NCBI RefSeq assembly: GCF_029633825.1
Contig: NZ_CP090642.1
Span: forward strand, 248,001-312,000
Reading direction: 5' to 3'
Length of the DNA: 64,000 nucleotides
DNA from: Burkholderia contaminans
GTDB taxonomy: Bacteria; Pseudomonadota; Gammaproteobacteria; Burkholderiales; Burkholderiaceae
Position 1 is the stretch's first letter, and each line of letters starts with the position of its first letter. The position numbers and the translations under genes were made by a program. Of this stretch, positions 55,763-64,000 are shown piece by piece. A model generated the notes under the pieces. That model saw only the letters and a program-made list of their open reading frames with translations. It did not search any database and was not told the origin of the DNA.

Positions 55763-56460
55763 TGCTCGACGTGAAGGAAGTTCACGCCTGCTACGGCAAG
55801 AGCCACATCCTGCAGGGCATTTCGCTGAACGTGAACGAAGGCGAGACGGTGACGCTGCTCGGCCGCAACGGCGCGGGCAAGTCGACGACGCTCAAGACGA
55901 TCGCGGGCGTCGTCGCGCCGACCGGCGGCGCGGTGACGTTCGCGGGACGGCCGGTGTCCGGGCAGCCCGCGCACCGGATCGCCGCGCGCGGCCTGTGCTT
56001 CGTGCCGGAGCATCGCGGCATTTTCCGGCTGCTGTCGGTCGAGGAGAACCTGCGGCTCGGTGCGCGCCGCGATTCACCGTGGCAGCTCGACGACATCTAC
56101 CGGATCTTCCCGCGCCTGAAGGAGCGCCGCCGCAACGGCGGCGCGCAGTTGTCGGGCGGCGAGCAGCAGATGCTCGCGATCGGCCGCGCGCTGATGAACC
56201 ACCCGCGGCTGCTGATGCTCGACGAGCCGGTGGAAGGGCTCGCGCCGGTGATCGTCGAGGAGATCGTCGAGCAGCTGAAGCAGATCAAGGCGGCCGGCGT
56301 CGCGATCCTGCTCGTCGAACAGAACCTCGAAGTGTGCACGCAGCTCGCGGATCGCCACTTCGTGATCGAGCAGGGCGTGATCGTCTACGAGGGCAGCAAC
56401 GCGGCGTTCGCGGCCGATCACGAGGTGAAGGACCGTTACCTGGGTGTCGGCGTCGCGTAA
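55759..56460 (+). CDS. branched-chain-type ABC ATPase (LivF-like)
   Basis: The 233-residue ATPase has Walker A GRNGAGKSTTLKTIAG near 37-52, LCFVPEHRGIFRLLSVEENL, signature LSGGEQQMLAIGRAL and Walker B LLMLDEPVEGLAP. It forms the heterodimeric motor with the LivG-like subunit. The gene order binding protein-H-M-G-F is complete. Confidence 0.93.
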   Translation: MMLDVKEVHACYGKSHILQGISLNVNEGETVTLLGRNGAGKSTTLKTIAGVVAPTGGAVTFAGRPVSGQPAHRIAARGLCFVPEHRGIFRLLSVEENLRLGARRDSPWQLDDIYRIFPRLKERRRNGGAQLSGGEQQMLAIGRALMNHPRLLMLDEPVEGLAPVIVEEIVEQLKQIKAAGVAILLVEQNLEVCTQLADRHFVIEQGVIVYEGSNAAFAADHEVKDRYLGVGVA

Positions 56461-56494
56461 GCGCCGCGCCCTTTCAATGCGAGGAATTCCATCG

Positions 56495-57784
56495 ATGCAA
56501 GTTCAGGATTCGACACCGGGCGTCGCGGCGTCCGGCTTGCGCGTCGACGGCGCGCGGCTGTGGGACAGCCTGATGCGTCTCGCGCGGATCGGCGCGACCG
56601 ACAAAGGGGGCGTGTGCCGCCTCGCGCTCACCGAACTCGATCGCGAGGCGCGCGACCTGTTCGTCGCATGGGCGAGGGAAATCGGCTGTACGGTGCGTGT
56701 CGACGCGATCGGCAATATCTTTGCGCGGCGCGCGGGCGAACGGGACGACCTGCCGCCCGTGGCGACGGGCAGCCATATCGATACGCAGCCGACTGGCGGC
56801 AAGTTCGACGGCAACTACGGCGTGCTGGCCGGCCTCGAGGTGCTGCGTACGCTCGACGACGCCGGGGTGCGCACGCTGGCGCCGCTCGAGGTCGCGGTGT
56901 GGACTAACGAGGAAGGGTCTCGCTTCGTTCCGGTGATGATGGGTTCCGGCGTGTTCGCGGGCGCGTTCACACTCGACCATGCGCTCGCGCAACGCGACCG
57001 CGACGGCGTGTCGGTGCGCGATGCGCTGGCCGCGATCGGCTATGCGGGCGATGCGAACGACGGGCGCGGCGCGCATCCGGTCGGCGCGTATTTCGAAGCG
57101 CATATCGAGCAGGGCCCGGTGCTGGAGGCGCACGACACGACGATCGGCGTGGTCGAGGGTGCGCTCGGGCAGCGCTGGTATGACGTGACCGTGCACGGCA
57201 TGGAGGCGCACGCCGGCCCGACGCCGATGGCGCTGCGGCGTGACGCGCTGCTCGTCGCGTCCGATCTCGTGCGCAAGGTGAACGACATCGCGTGCGCGCA
57301 TCCGCCGCATGGACGCGGCACGGTCGGCTGGGTCGACGTGCACCCGAATTCGCGCAACGTGATTCCCGGCCGCGTGACGCTGACCGTCGACCTGCGCGCG
57401 GCCGACGACGCGACGCTGGCGGAGATGGATGCAGAATTGCGCTCGACATGTGCGAACCTGGGGGCGGCAGCCGGGATGCAGATCGACATCGCTGCAGTTG
57501 TGTGCTTCCCGCCGCAGCCGTTCGATCCGGCGCTGGTCGAGCAGGTGCGGGCCGGCGCGGGCGCACTCGGACTGTCGTCGATGAACGTGATCAGCGGCGC
57601 AGGCCATGACGCCGTGTATCTCGCGCGCGTGGCGCCGACCGCGATGATCTTCGTGCCGTGCAAGGACGGAATCAGCCACAACGAGATCGAAGACGCCGAT
57701 CCGGCCCACCTGGAAGCCGGCTGCAACGTGTTGTTGCATGCGATGCTGGGCGCCGCCGGGATCGCGGAGGGCTCGGCACGATGA
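56495..57784 (+). CDS. M20-family amidase (N-carbamoyl-amino acid hydrolase type)
   Basis: The 429-residue zinc enzyme belongs to the hydantoinase/carbamoylase branch of M20. Metal ligands lie in ATGSHIDTQPTGGKFDGNYG, NEEGSRFVPVMMGSGVFAG and EAHIEQGPVLE. The C-terminal end is ISGAGHDAVYLARVAPTAMI then DGISHNEIEDADP. It would remove a carbamoyl or similar group from the imported compound, releasing an amino acid, CO2 and ammonia; ureidoglycolate- and allantoate-type substrates are alternatives. Its stop overlaps the next start. Confidence 0.88.
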   Translation: MQVQDSTPGVAASGLRVDGARLWDSLMRLARIGATDKGGVCRLALTELDREARDLFVAWAREIGCTVRVDAIGNIFARRAGERDDLPPVATGSHIDTQPTGGKFDGNYGVLAGLEVLRTLDDAGVRTLAPLEVAVWTNEEGSRFVPVMMGSGVFAGAFTLDHALAQRDRDGVSVRDALAAIGYAGDANDGRGAHPVGAYFEAHIEQGPVLEAHDTTIGVVEGALGQRWYDVTVHGMEAHAGPTPMALRRDALLVASDLVRKVNDIACAHPPHGRGTVGWVDVHPNSRNVIPGRVTLTVDLRAADDATLAEMDAELRSTCANLGAAAGMQIDIAAVVCFPPQPFDPALVEQVRAGAGALGLSSMNVISGAGHDAVYLARVAPTAMIFVPCKDGISHNEIEDADPAHLEAGCNVLLHAMLGAAGIAEGSAR

Positions 57785-59286
57785 AAATCCTGATCGCCCG
57801 GATGAACCACGAGACCAATACGTTCTCGCCCGTGCCGACGCCGCTTGCCGCGTTCGGCCGCAACGGCCCGGACTGGGGCGACGACGCGTATCGCGCGAAT
57901 CGCGGGATGCGTACCGCGATGGCCGCGTTCCTCGACGCCGCCGAGCGCGAAGGCGCCGACATCGTGACGCCCGTATCCGCGGCCGCGAATCCAAGCGGGC
58001 CGGTCGCGGCCGACGCGTATGCGGCGATCTGCGACGCGATCGTCGCGGCCGCGCCCGGCTGCGACGCGGTGATGCTCGACCTGCACGGCGCGATGGTCGC
58101 CGAGCAGAGCGCGGACGGCGAGGGTGACCTGCTCGAGCGCGTGCGCGCGGCGTTGCCCGGCGCGCCGATCGCGGTCGCGCTCGACCTGCACGGGAACGTC
58201 ACGCAGAAGATGGTCGATCACGCGGACGTGATCGTCAGCTTCAAGACTTACCCGCACGTCGATATGTACGAGACCGGTGAGCATGCGGCGCGCGTGCTGC
58301 TCGACCGGCTGCACGGCCGCACGCGGCCCGTGCTCGCGTGGCGGCAGCCGCCGCTGATGACGTCGACGCTGCGCAGCGCGAGCGCGGAAGGCGCGATGCG
58401 GCGCGCGGTGGAGGCCGCGCGTGCGGCCGAGGCCGACGGGATGCTCGCGGTATCGGTGCTGCCCGGCTTCTCGCTCGCGGACATTCCCGCACCGTGCATC
58501 AGCGTGGTGGTCGTGGCCGATGGCGACCGGGCCGCGGCCGACGCGGTGGCCGAGCGTATTGCACGGCAGATCTGGGACGCGCGCGACGACTTCGTGTATC
58601 GCAGCGCGCCGCTCGCCGAATCGGTGGCGCAGGCCGCGGCGCTCGCGCGCGACGCGGATCGCCCGGTGCTGATGCTCGATCACGGCGACAACTGCATGTC
58701 GGGCGGCCCGTGCGACACGATGGACCTGCTCGAAGCCGCGCTCGCGCACGGGCTGGACGGCATCGTCAGCGGGCCGTTGTGCGACCCGGAAGCCGTCGCG
58801 GCCCTGATCGACGCGGGTGTCGGCGCGACCGTCACGGTATCGGTCGGCAACCGCCTGCCGTCACACGGCGGCGTGCGGCGCGCACCGTTTCGCGCGACCG
58901 GCATCGTGCGCGCGCTCACCGACGGCGAATACGTGATCACGGGGCCCACTTACACGGGCCAGCGTGCGTACATGGGCCGCACGGCCGTGCTCGACATCGG
59001 CGCGGCCGTGCTGGTCATCACCGAGCGTACGCAGGAGCCGTGGGATCTCGGCGTATTCGAGAGCGTCGGTGTCGATCCGCGCCGCGCGCGCTTCCTGCTG
59101 CTGAAGTCGCGGATGTATTGCCGGCCGGTGTTCGTGCCGATCGCGGCCGCGCTGGTCGAGTGCGACAGCCGCGGCGTGACGGGTTCGGACTACGGGTTGT
59201 TCCATTACGAGCGTCTTGCGCGGCCCGTGTATCCGCTCGACGATGTCGGCGAGTGGTCGTCGTCCGGCACACGACGGATGGATTGA
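57781..59286 (+). CDS. M81-family metallopeptidase (MlrC-like)
   Basis: The 501-residue protein matches the MlrC family. The N-terminal half has ARMNHETNTFSPVPT, AVMLDLHGAMVAEQSADGEG and ALDLHGNVTQKMVDHADV (metal-ligand region). The C-terminal domain begins DRPVLMLDHGDNCMSGGPCD and ends with FLLLKSRMYCRPVFVPIA. MlrC cleaves the linear tetrapeptide of microcystin; homologues next to amide transporters probably hydrolyse other small peptides or amides. It is coupled by ATGA overlap to the carbamoylase gene and ends the operon. Confidence 0.88.
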   Translation: MKILIARMNHETNTFSPVPTPLAAFGRNGPDWGDDAYRANRGMRTAMAAFLDAAEREGADIVTPVSAAANPSGPVAADAYAAICDAIVAAAPGCDAVMLDLHGAMVAEQSADGEGDLLERVRAALPGAPIAVALDLHGNVTQKMVDHADVIVSFKTYPHVDMYETGEHAARVLLDRLHGRTRPVLAWRQPPLMTSTLRSASAEGAMRRAVEAARAAEADGMLAVSVLPGFSLADIPAPCISVVVVADGDRAAADAVAERIARQIWDARDDFVYRSAPLAESVAQAAALARDADRPVLMLDHGDNCMSGGPCDTMDLLEAALAHGLDGIVSGPLCDPEAVAALIDAGVGATVTVSVGNRLPSHGGVRRAPFRATGIVRALTDGEYVITGPTYTGQRAYMGRTAVLDIGAAVLVITERTQEPWDLGVFESVGVDPRRARFLLLKSRMYCRPVFVPIAAALVECDSRGVTGSDYGLFHYERLARPVYPLDDVGEWSSSGTRRMD

Positions 59287-59414
59287 CGGAAACGAACCGG
59301 GCGCGAGACGCCGGATATGCCGGCTTTCGGGCATCATGCGATGGCGCCGACCCGTCGAGCAGCAGGGTCGATGCCATCCCTTGTGTCCGCAACCGATCCG
59401 GAGAATCGACCGAC

Positions 59415-60602
59415 ATGCATTCGAATCCTTTTCGCCCGCGCAGTGCGCGCCTGCTCGCCGCGCTGACCCTCGCCACGACGGCCGTTGCCGCCCACGCCGC
59501 CGACTGGATCGTGTCCGGCAACGACGGCAAGTACCAGCGCGTCGAGGGCCGCGACACCTATCTGGCTTCGCCGCCCGCCGATACGCTGACGCTGCTCGAT
59601 GCCAGCACGTTCCCGCCGAAGGTCGCGCTGCAGGTCGACGTCGAGAACGGCATCCAGGGGCCGCCGCAGGCCGTCGCGATCACGCCCGACGCGAAGCTCG
59701 CGCTCGTCGGCGCGCCGACGCGCTACGACACGGCCGCGAAGCAGCTCGTGTTCGACACGTTCCTGCAGGTCGTGAATCTCGATGCCGCGCCGCCGTCGAT
59801 CACGCGCATCGAGCTCGGCACGCATGCGCAAGGGATCGCGATCGACCGCGCGGGCAAGCTCGCGCTGGTCGCGAACGTCGACGGCAGCGTGTCGATCCTG
59901 CGCATCGACGGCACGAACGTGACGCTCGACGGCAGCCTGAAGATCGGCAAGAAGCGGCTGGCCGGGATCAGCTTCACCCATGACGGCAAGCATGCGCTCG
60001 TGTCGCTGCGCGACGAGCAGGGCATCGCGGTGCTGAACGTCGACGACGGCAAGGTGACCGACAGCGGGTCGCGCCTGAGCACCGGCGTCGCGCCTTACAC
60101 GATCGACGTGTCGAGCGACAACCGCTGGGCCGTCGTCAGCAACGTCGGGCTCGCGGGGCTGCCGGGCTATACGGGCACGCTCGCGGGCGACGCCGATACC
60201 GTTGCGCTGATCGACGTGTCGCGCGTGCCGTTCCGCACGGTCCAGTACCTGACGGTGCCGTCGCTGCCGGAAGGCGTCGCGATCTCGCCGAACGGCAAGT
60301 GGATCGCCGTGCAGGCGATGGACGGCTCGAACCTGACGGCCGACAACCCGGGCCGCCACAAGATCGGCAAGGTGCTGCTGTTCGAAATCCGCAACGGGCA
60401 GGCCGTGAAGGTGAGCGAGCTGCCCGGCGGCGAAGCCGCGCAAGGCATCGTGTTCACCGCCGACAGCCGGCACGTGATCGTGCAGTTCAACGTCGAACGG
60501 CAACTGGCGCTCTATTCGGTCGAAGGCGGCAAGCTGCACGATACGGGCAAGCGGATCGCGCTGACGGGTGGGCCGTCGTCGTTGCGCACTTTGCCGCGCT
60601 GA
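59415..60602 (+). CDS. exported beta-propeller (YncE-like) protein
   Basis: The 395-residue protein has a signal peptide ending AVAAHAADW. The mature part is built from repeated propeller blades: AVAITPDAKLALVGAP, GIAIDRAGKLALVANVDGSV, GISFTHDGKHALVSLRDEQG, YTIDVSSDNRWAVVSNVGLA, GVAISPNGKWIAVQAMDGSN and GIVFTADSRHVIVQFN. That gives about seven blades, as in YncE. It probably acts as a periplasmic binding or scaffold protein; no catalytic site is visible. It lies 128 bp beyond the M81 gene. Confidence 0.83.
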   Translation: MHSNPFRPRSARLLAALTLATTAVAAHAADWIVSGNDGKYQRVEGRDTYLASPPADTLTLLDASTFPPKVALQVDVENGIQGPPQAVAITPDAKLALVGAPTRYDTAAKQLVFDTFLQVVNLDAAPPSITRIELGTHAQGIAIDRAGKLALVANVDGSVSILRIDGTNVTLDGSLKIGKKRLAGISFTHDGKHALVSLRDEQGIAVLNVDDGKVTDSGSRLSTGVAPYTIDVSSDNRWAVVSNVGLAGLPGYTGTLAGDADTVALIDVSRVPFRTVQYLTVPSLPEGVAISPNGKWIAVQAMDGSNLTADNPGRHKIGKVLLFEIRNGQAVKVSELPGGEAAQGIVFTADSRHVIVQFNVERQLALYSVEGGKLHDTGKRIALTGGPSSLRTLPR

Positions 60603-60642
60603 TACGCACGGCATTGCCCCGTTCAGTTTCGTAGGTTCATGC

Positions 60643-60665
60643 GGCGCCCGGGTTCGCCGGGCGCC
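60643..60665 (+). terminator. 9-bp hairpin after the beta-propeller gene
   Basis: GGCGCCCGG (60643-60651) pairs perfectly with CCGGGCGCC (60657-60665) around GTTCG, 41 bp beyond the stop codon. No T run follows; a probable transcript end. Confidence 0.5.
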
Positions 60666-60745
60666 TGTCAAAGCACACCCTTCGTGCGCCGCCGTTGCAA
60701 CGCAACAATGGCGGGAATGTGTACCCAAAGCCACTTAACGCCGAA

Positions 60746-60761
60746 TTGTTTAGTTAAACAA
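60746..60761. promoter_or_regulatory. AT-rich inverted repeat upstream of GH92 gene
   Basis: TTGTTTA-GT-TAAACAA has 7-bp mirrored arms, about 290 bp before the GH92 start. It resembles operators of small-molecule repressors but no regulator gene is adjacent. Confidence 0.4.
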
Positions 60762-61051
60762 ACTGAAAATTCGGGAAACTTCCTGTAGTGAATAAACAGT
60801 CGTTGCGGCACTGTAAGCGCTCGGGAAGCTGGTGACGTTCCAGGAGACAGGGTAAAGGAGGCGAAGGTTGCGGCGGCAACGATCGTCGCCGGGTAGTCGC
60901 ATGTGAAGGTCAGCGTGACGTCGCTAGGGGGGACCAGCCGAAGTCACGCCGCGCGGCATCGATGTGCCGCGCAGGGCCGCAAGCCGGGCGGCGTGCCGGA
61001 TGATCGTCGGCGCCGGACCAATCGTTTTAATTAACGGTACTAAACGAAGAA

Positions 61052-63754
61052 ATGAAAAATCCACGACTCTTGCTCGTCGCCGCACTGACTTGCGCGGCAC
61101 TGGCCGCGTGCGGCGGCGACGACATGAACGGTGTCCAGACGGGCAGCAACGGCGCAGGAGAGACGCCGTCGACCGTGCCGCCGACCTCGGGGCCGTCGCA
61201 ACCGTCACAACCTTCGCAGCCGGATCAGCCGGGTCAGCCGGCTCCGCCGAAGCGCACCGACATGGCGTTGACGCAGTTCGTCAATCCGTTGATCGGCACG
61301 CAGGTCAATGCGGATTCCGGCTACGCGGGCAACGTGAGCCCCGGTGCGATGGTGCCGTTCGGGATGGTGAATTTCGGGCCGAACACGCCGCGCTACGACT
61401 TCAACGGCTCGGGCGGCTACCTGTCGTCGGGCGGGTCGGGCGGCACGATCGACTTCTTCAGCGTGACGCACCTGAGCGGCGTCGGGTGCCCGGGGCAGGG
61501 CGCGGTCGCGATGCTGCCGACCGATGCGGCGACGGCCGTGGCATCGGGCGGCCGGCCGATCGGCGTCGGGTACCGCTACGCGGATGAAACGGCCGAACCC
61601 GGGTACTACAAGGTGCGTCTCGCGAACGGCATCGTGACGGAGCTGAGCGCGACCGCGCGCTCCGGCATCGCGCGTTTCACGTACACGAACAAGGACAAGG
61701 GCTTTTTCTCGATCGACGCGAAGCTGAACGGCAACAGCGATTCGGGCAGCACGAAGGTCACCGCGAACAACGTCGCGCTGGCGCTCGCGAGCGACGGCAA
61801 GTCGATGAGCGGGCAAGCCGTGGCGCCGGCGTTCTGCACGCCATACGGCACGGTATGGAATGCGCCCGTGTATTTCTACGCGACCTTCGACAAGCCGCTG
61901 CGCAAGCAGGCGGGCACCTCGGCGGTGAATACTGCCAGCAACGGCGCGGCGACGCTGCAGTTCGACCTGACCGACGCGGACCGGACCGTCACCGTGAAAG
62001 TCGGGGTGTCGTCCGTCAGCGTCCGGAATGCGCAGGCGAACCTGAAAGCCGAGGGCGAGACGCTCGCATTCGACGATGCACGCAAGAACGCGTCCGGTCT
62101 GTGGAACGACCGGCTCAACACGATCCAGATCGACCAGGCCGCGACACCCGCCGCGCTGAATGCGACGCAGAAGGCGAACCTGACGAAGTTCTATACCGCG
62201 CTCTATCGCGTGTTCGGCACGCCGACGCTCTACAGCGACACGAACGGAGAATTCCGCAGCATGCGCCAGCCCAGGAACGCGGACGGCAGCTATCCGAAGT
62301 CGGTCGACCAGACCGGCACGATTCCGCCGCGCGCGACGGCCAGGGTTGGCGATTACGCGTTCCGGCGCGCCGACGGATCGCAGGGCGGTGCGGGCAACCA
62401 CTACACGGGTTTCTCGCTGTGGGATACGTATCGGTCGCAGGCGCAGTTGCTGGCGCTGCTGGCGCCGAAGGAATCGAGCGACATGATGCAGTCGCTCGTC
62501 GTCGACGGGTTGCAGTGCGGCGCATTCCCGCACTGGGTCGACGGCAGCGACGACTCGACGCCGATGGCGGGCGACAACGCACTGAACGTGATTGCCGGCG
62601 CGTACAAGTTCGGCGCGACCGATTTCGACCTGGTATCGGCCGCCCGCCTGACGAAGCAGTCGGCGTTCGATCCGTCGAGCGCGTGCAACGACCGCACGAG
62701 CGCAGCGGGCCTCGCCAATTTCCTGACGGCCCACTACCTGTCGCAGAGCGACGACGGTCACTCGTCGTCGGCGACCATCGAGCGCGTGCTGAGCGACCGT
62801 TCCGCGGCCGCGTTCCTGCAGGCGCTGCCCGCCAGCGTGCTGACCGCGCCGTCGGTCGGCGTGACGACCGACGGCATCGGCACGCTGTACACGCGAGCCG
62901 GCTGGTGGCGCAACATCTTCGACTACACGAACAAGGTGATCGCCGCGCGCAACGCGCCGCCGGCCGGCTCGGCGCCCGGCACGCTGGGCACGCTCGTGCA
63001 GGGTTCGTTCCACGAATCGACGGAGCCGAACTACTTCTGGACCTTCGCGCAGGACTGGAGCGCGCTGATCGATGCGATCGGCGGCAAGCAGGCAGCCGTC
63101 ACGCGGCTGAACACCCTGTTCGCGATCACGACGCCGTTCTCGACCGTGCCGTCCTCCGGCAGCCTGAACGGCGGCGAATCGTCGAACAACCTGTACATCG
63201 GCAACGAACCGTCGTTCCAGTCGCCGTGGGGATACAACTGGGCCGGGCAGCCGAGTGGCGCACAGTACGTTCTCCCGATCATCATGTCGAAGTCGTTCAC
63301 GACCGCCCGCGACGGGCTGCCGGGCAACGACGACATGGGCGCGACGTCGAGCTGGTACGTGTGGGCGTCGCTCGGGATGTTCCCTGTCATTCCGTCGGAA
63401 GCGGGACTGGCGCTGTCCACGCCGCAGTTCAGCGGGATCACCGTCTGGTTCGGCAACGGCAAGACGCTGCGGCTCGAAAGCGACAAGCAGGTCGCGATGG
63501 ACAGTGCGGGGCGCCCGTCGTTTGCATATATCCAGTCGCTGAAGGTCAACGGCGCGGATTACGCGGGGTCATGGTTGCCGCTGGGCAAGATCGCCAACGG
63601 CGGCACGATGAGCTACGCGCTGTCCGCGACGCCGACGCAGTGGGCGGCGGCCGACAACCTGACACCGCCGTCCGGGCCGAACGCGGACTACACGCAGATG
63701 ACGGCCGGCGGAGCGTCAGCCGCGACACGCATGCGCCAGGCCGGCGCGCGATGA
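61052..63754 (+). CDS. GH92-family alpha-1,2-mannosidase-like lipoprotein
   Basis: The 900-residue protein has a lipoprotein signal (LLLVAALTCAALAAC, lipid-bearing Cys near 20). A flexible Pro/Ser/Gln linker at about 38-66 (SQPSQPSQPDQPGQPAPPK) tethers the enzyme to the membrane. The catalytic part begins VNPLIGTQVNADSGYAGNVS. GH92 marks are FSVTHLSGVGCPG, FSLWDTYRSQAQLLAL, QGSFHESTEPNYFWTFAQD and the acid-containing LPGNDDMGATSSWYVWASLG. GH92 enzymes are calcium-dependent exo-mannosidases that trim N-glycan or yeast mannan. It stands alone, without sugar uptake genes. Confidence 0.9.
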   Translation: MKNPRLLLVAALTCAALAACGGDDMNGVQTGSNGAGETPSTVPPTSGPSQPSQPSQPDQPGQPAPPKRTDMALTQFVNPLIGTQVNADSGYAGNVSPGAMVPFGMVNFGPNTPRYDFNGSGGYLSSGGSGGTIDFFSVTHLSGVGCPGQGAVAMLPTDAATAVASGGRPIGVGYRYADETAEPGYYKVRLANGIVTELSATARSGIARFTYTNKDKGFFSIDAKLNGNSDSGSTKVTANNVALALASDGKSMSGQAVAPAFCTPYGTVWNAPVYFYATFDKPLRKQAGTSAVNTASNGAATLQFDLTDADRTVTVKVGVSSVSVRNAQANLKAEGETLAFDDARKNASGLWNDRLNTIQIDQAATPAALNATQKANLTKFYTALYRVFGTPTLYSDTNGEFRSMRQPRNADGSYPKSVDQTGTIPPRATARVGDYAFRRADGSQGGAGNHYTGFSLWDTYRSQAQLLALLAPKESSDMMQSLVVDGLQCGAFPHWVDGSDDSTPMAGDNALNVIAGAYKFGATDFDLVSAARLTKQSAFDPSSACNDRTSAAGLANFLTAHYLSQSDDGHSSSATIERVLSDRSAAAFLQALPASVLTAPSVGVTTDGIGTLYTRAGWWRNIFDYTNKVIAARNAPPAGSAPGTLGTLVQGSFHESTEPNYFWTFAQDWSALIDAIGGKQAAVTRLNTLFAITTPFSTVPSSGSLNGGESSNNLYIGNEPSFQSPWGYNWAGQPSGAQYVLPIIMSKSFTTARDGLPGNDDMGATSSWYVWASLGMFPVIPSEAGLALSTPQFSGITVWFGNGKTLRLESDKQVAMDSAGRPSFAYIQSLKVNGADYAGSWLPLGKIANGGTMSYALSATPTQWAAADNLTPPSGPNADYTQMTAGGASAATRMRQAGAR

Positions 63755-63898
63755 ACGCCAGCGGGCACGCGCAACGGCCACCGTGCGTGCGCGTCGAGAC
63801 GATGCCATCCGGGAGAACGACAACATGCAATCGAAATCGCGCCGGAAATGCCTGTCTTACAGCGCAGCACTCGCCGGTACGAGCTGGCTCGCCGGCTG

Positions 63899-64000
63899 CT
63901 ACTGCTTGAGGAATTTGTCGAGCCAGCGCGGTGTCGCCGCGCGATCGAAGACGACGTGCAGCGACGGACCGAATGCGCCATATTCGAGCCCGTGTCGTTG
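63899..64000 (-). CDS. C-terminal end of an unidentified protein (partial)
   Basis: The minus-strand frame ends at TAG (63899-63901) and reads GLEYGAFGPSLHVVFDRA then TPRWLDKFLKQ up to the window edge. Composition and codon use fit a real gene continuing beyond 64000. It converges on the GH92 gene with 144 bp between stops. Too little is visible to name it. Confidence 0.5.
   Translation of the reverse strand, partial: QRHGLEYGAFGPSLHVVFDRAATPRWLDKFLKQ

Larger units (their letters stand above)
60603..61051. other. intergenic region with terminator and inverted repeat
   Basis: About 450 bp without a gene. It starts with the hairpin at 60643-60665 and holds an AT-rich inverted repeat at 60746-60761 that may control the GH92 gene. 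A long leader of more than 250 bp before that gene is possible. Confidence 0.55.

Overview
The window is GC-rich (roughly two-thirds G+C by eye) with almost all codons ending in G or C. It carries Burkholderia-style accessory catabolic modules, so I read it as a secondary replicon of a Burkholderia species, probably of the cepacia complex. That is inference from gene content and style, not a database match. I saw no rRNA, tRNA, CRISPR array, integrase or intact insertion sequence.

Layout. 1-3.3 kb: decayed LysR fragment, secreted SnoaL-like protein, LysR regulator, small exported protein, then an AT-rich gene-poor stretch. 3.3-6.1 kb: unknown protein, a retron-like reverse transcriptase and an H-NS-family protein. 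6.4-9.5 kb: MFS transporter, LOG-like protein and a polyamine-type binding protein, then 1.1 kb without a convincing gene. 10.6-19.5 kb: a complete phenylpropionate meta-cleavage locus, mhpR divergent from mhpABDFETC. 19.7-22.5 kb: a decay zone with truncated LysR, M20 peptidase and MFS remnants around a lower-GC LysR gene. 22.5-25.7 kb: class II aldolase, MFS transporter and 2-hydroxyacid dehydrogenase. 26.3-39.8 kb: a FecR gene at one end and a FecI-type sigma gene at the other enclose an Lrp regulator, a TonB-dependent receptor, its own TonB-ExbB-ExbD, a fused ABC transporter, a thioredoxin fusion protein and a TldE/TldD pair. 40.1-46 kb: leucyl aminopeptidase remnant, MarR-GNAT fusion, small exported protein, a hydrolase-like/PEP-synthase-like fusion and an AraC regulator. 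46.3-50.6 kb: permease, aminotransferase and aldehyde dehydrogenase for an amine. 50.7-59.3 kb: GntR regulator facing a branched-chain-type ABC transporter with an amidohydrolase and an M81 peptidase. 59.4-64 kb: exported beta-propeller, GH92 lipoprotein and the end of one more gene.

The most interesting region is 26.3-39.8 kb. It reads as a cell-surface-signalled system: a dedicated energised outer-membrane receptor, an SbmA/YddA-like inner-membrane transporter, a cytoplasmic thiol protein and a TldD/TldE peptide hydrolase. The simplest hypothesis is uptake, reduction and cleavage of a small modified or disulfide peptide, such as a peptide metallophore or microcin-like molecule. Two promoter-like elements with matching blocks and identical spacing precede the receptor and tldE, suggesting the two halves form one regulon.

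Other points of interest are the retron-like reverse transcriptase with degenerate retron motifs, the 811-residue fusion protein whose hydrolase domain lacks its nucleophile, and perfect palindromes at the MarR-GNAT (17 bp) and GntR (20 bp) promoters.
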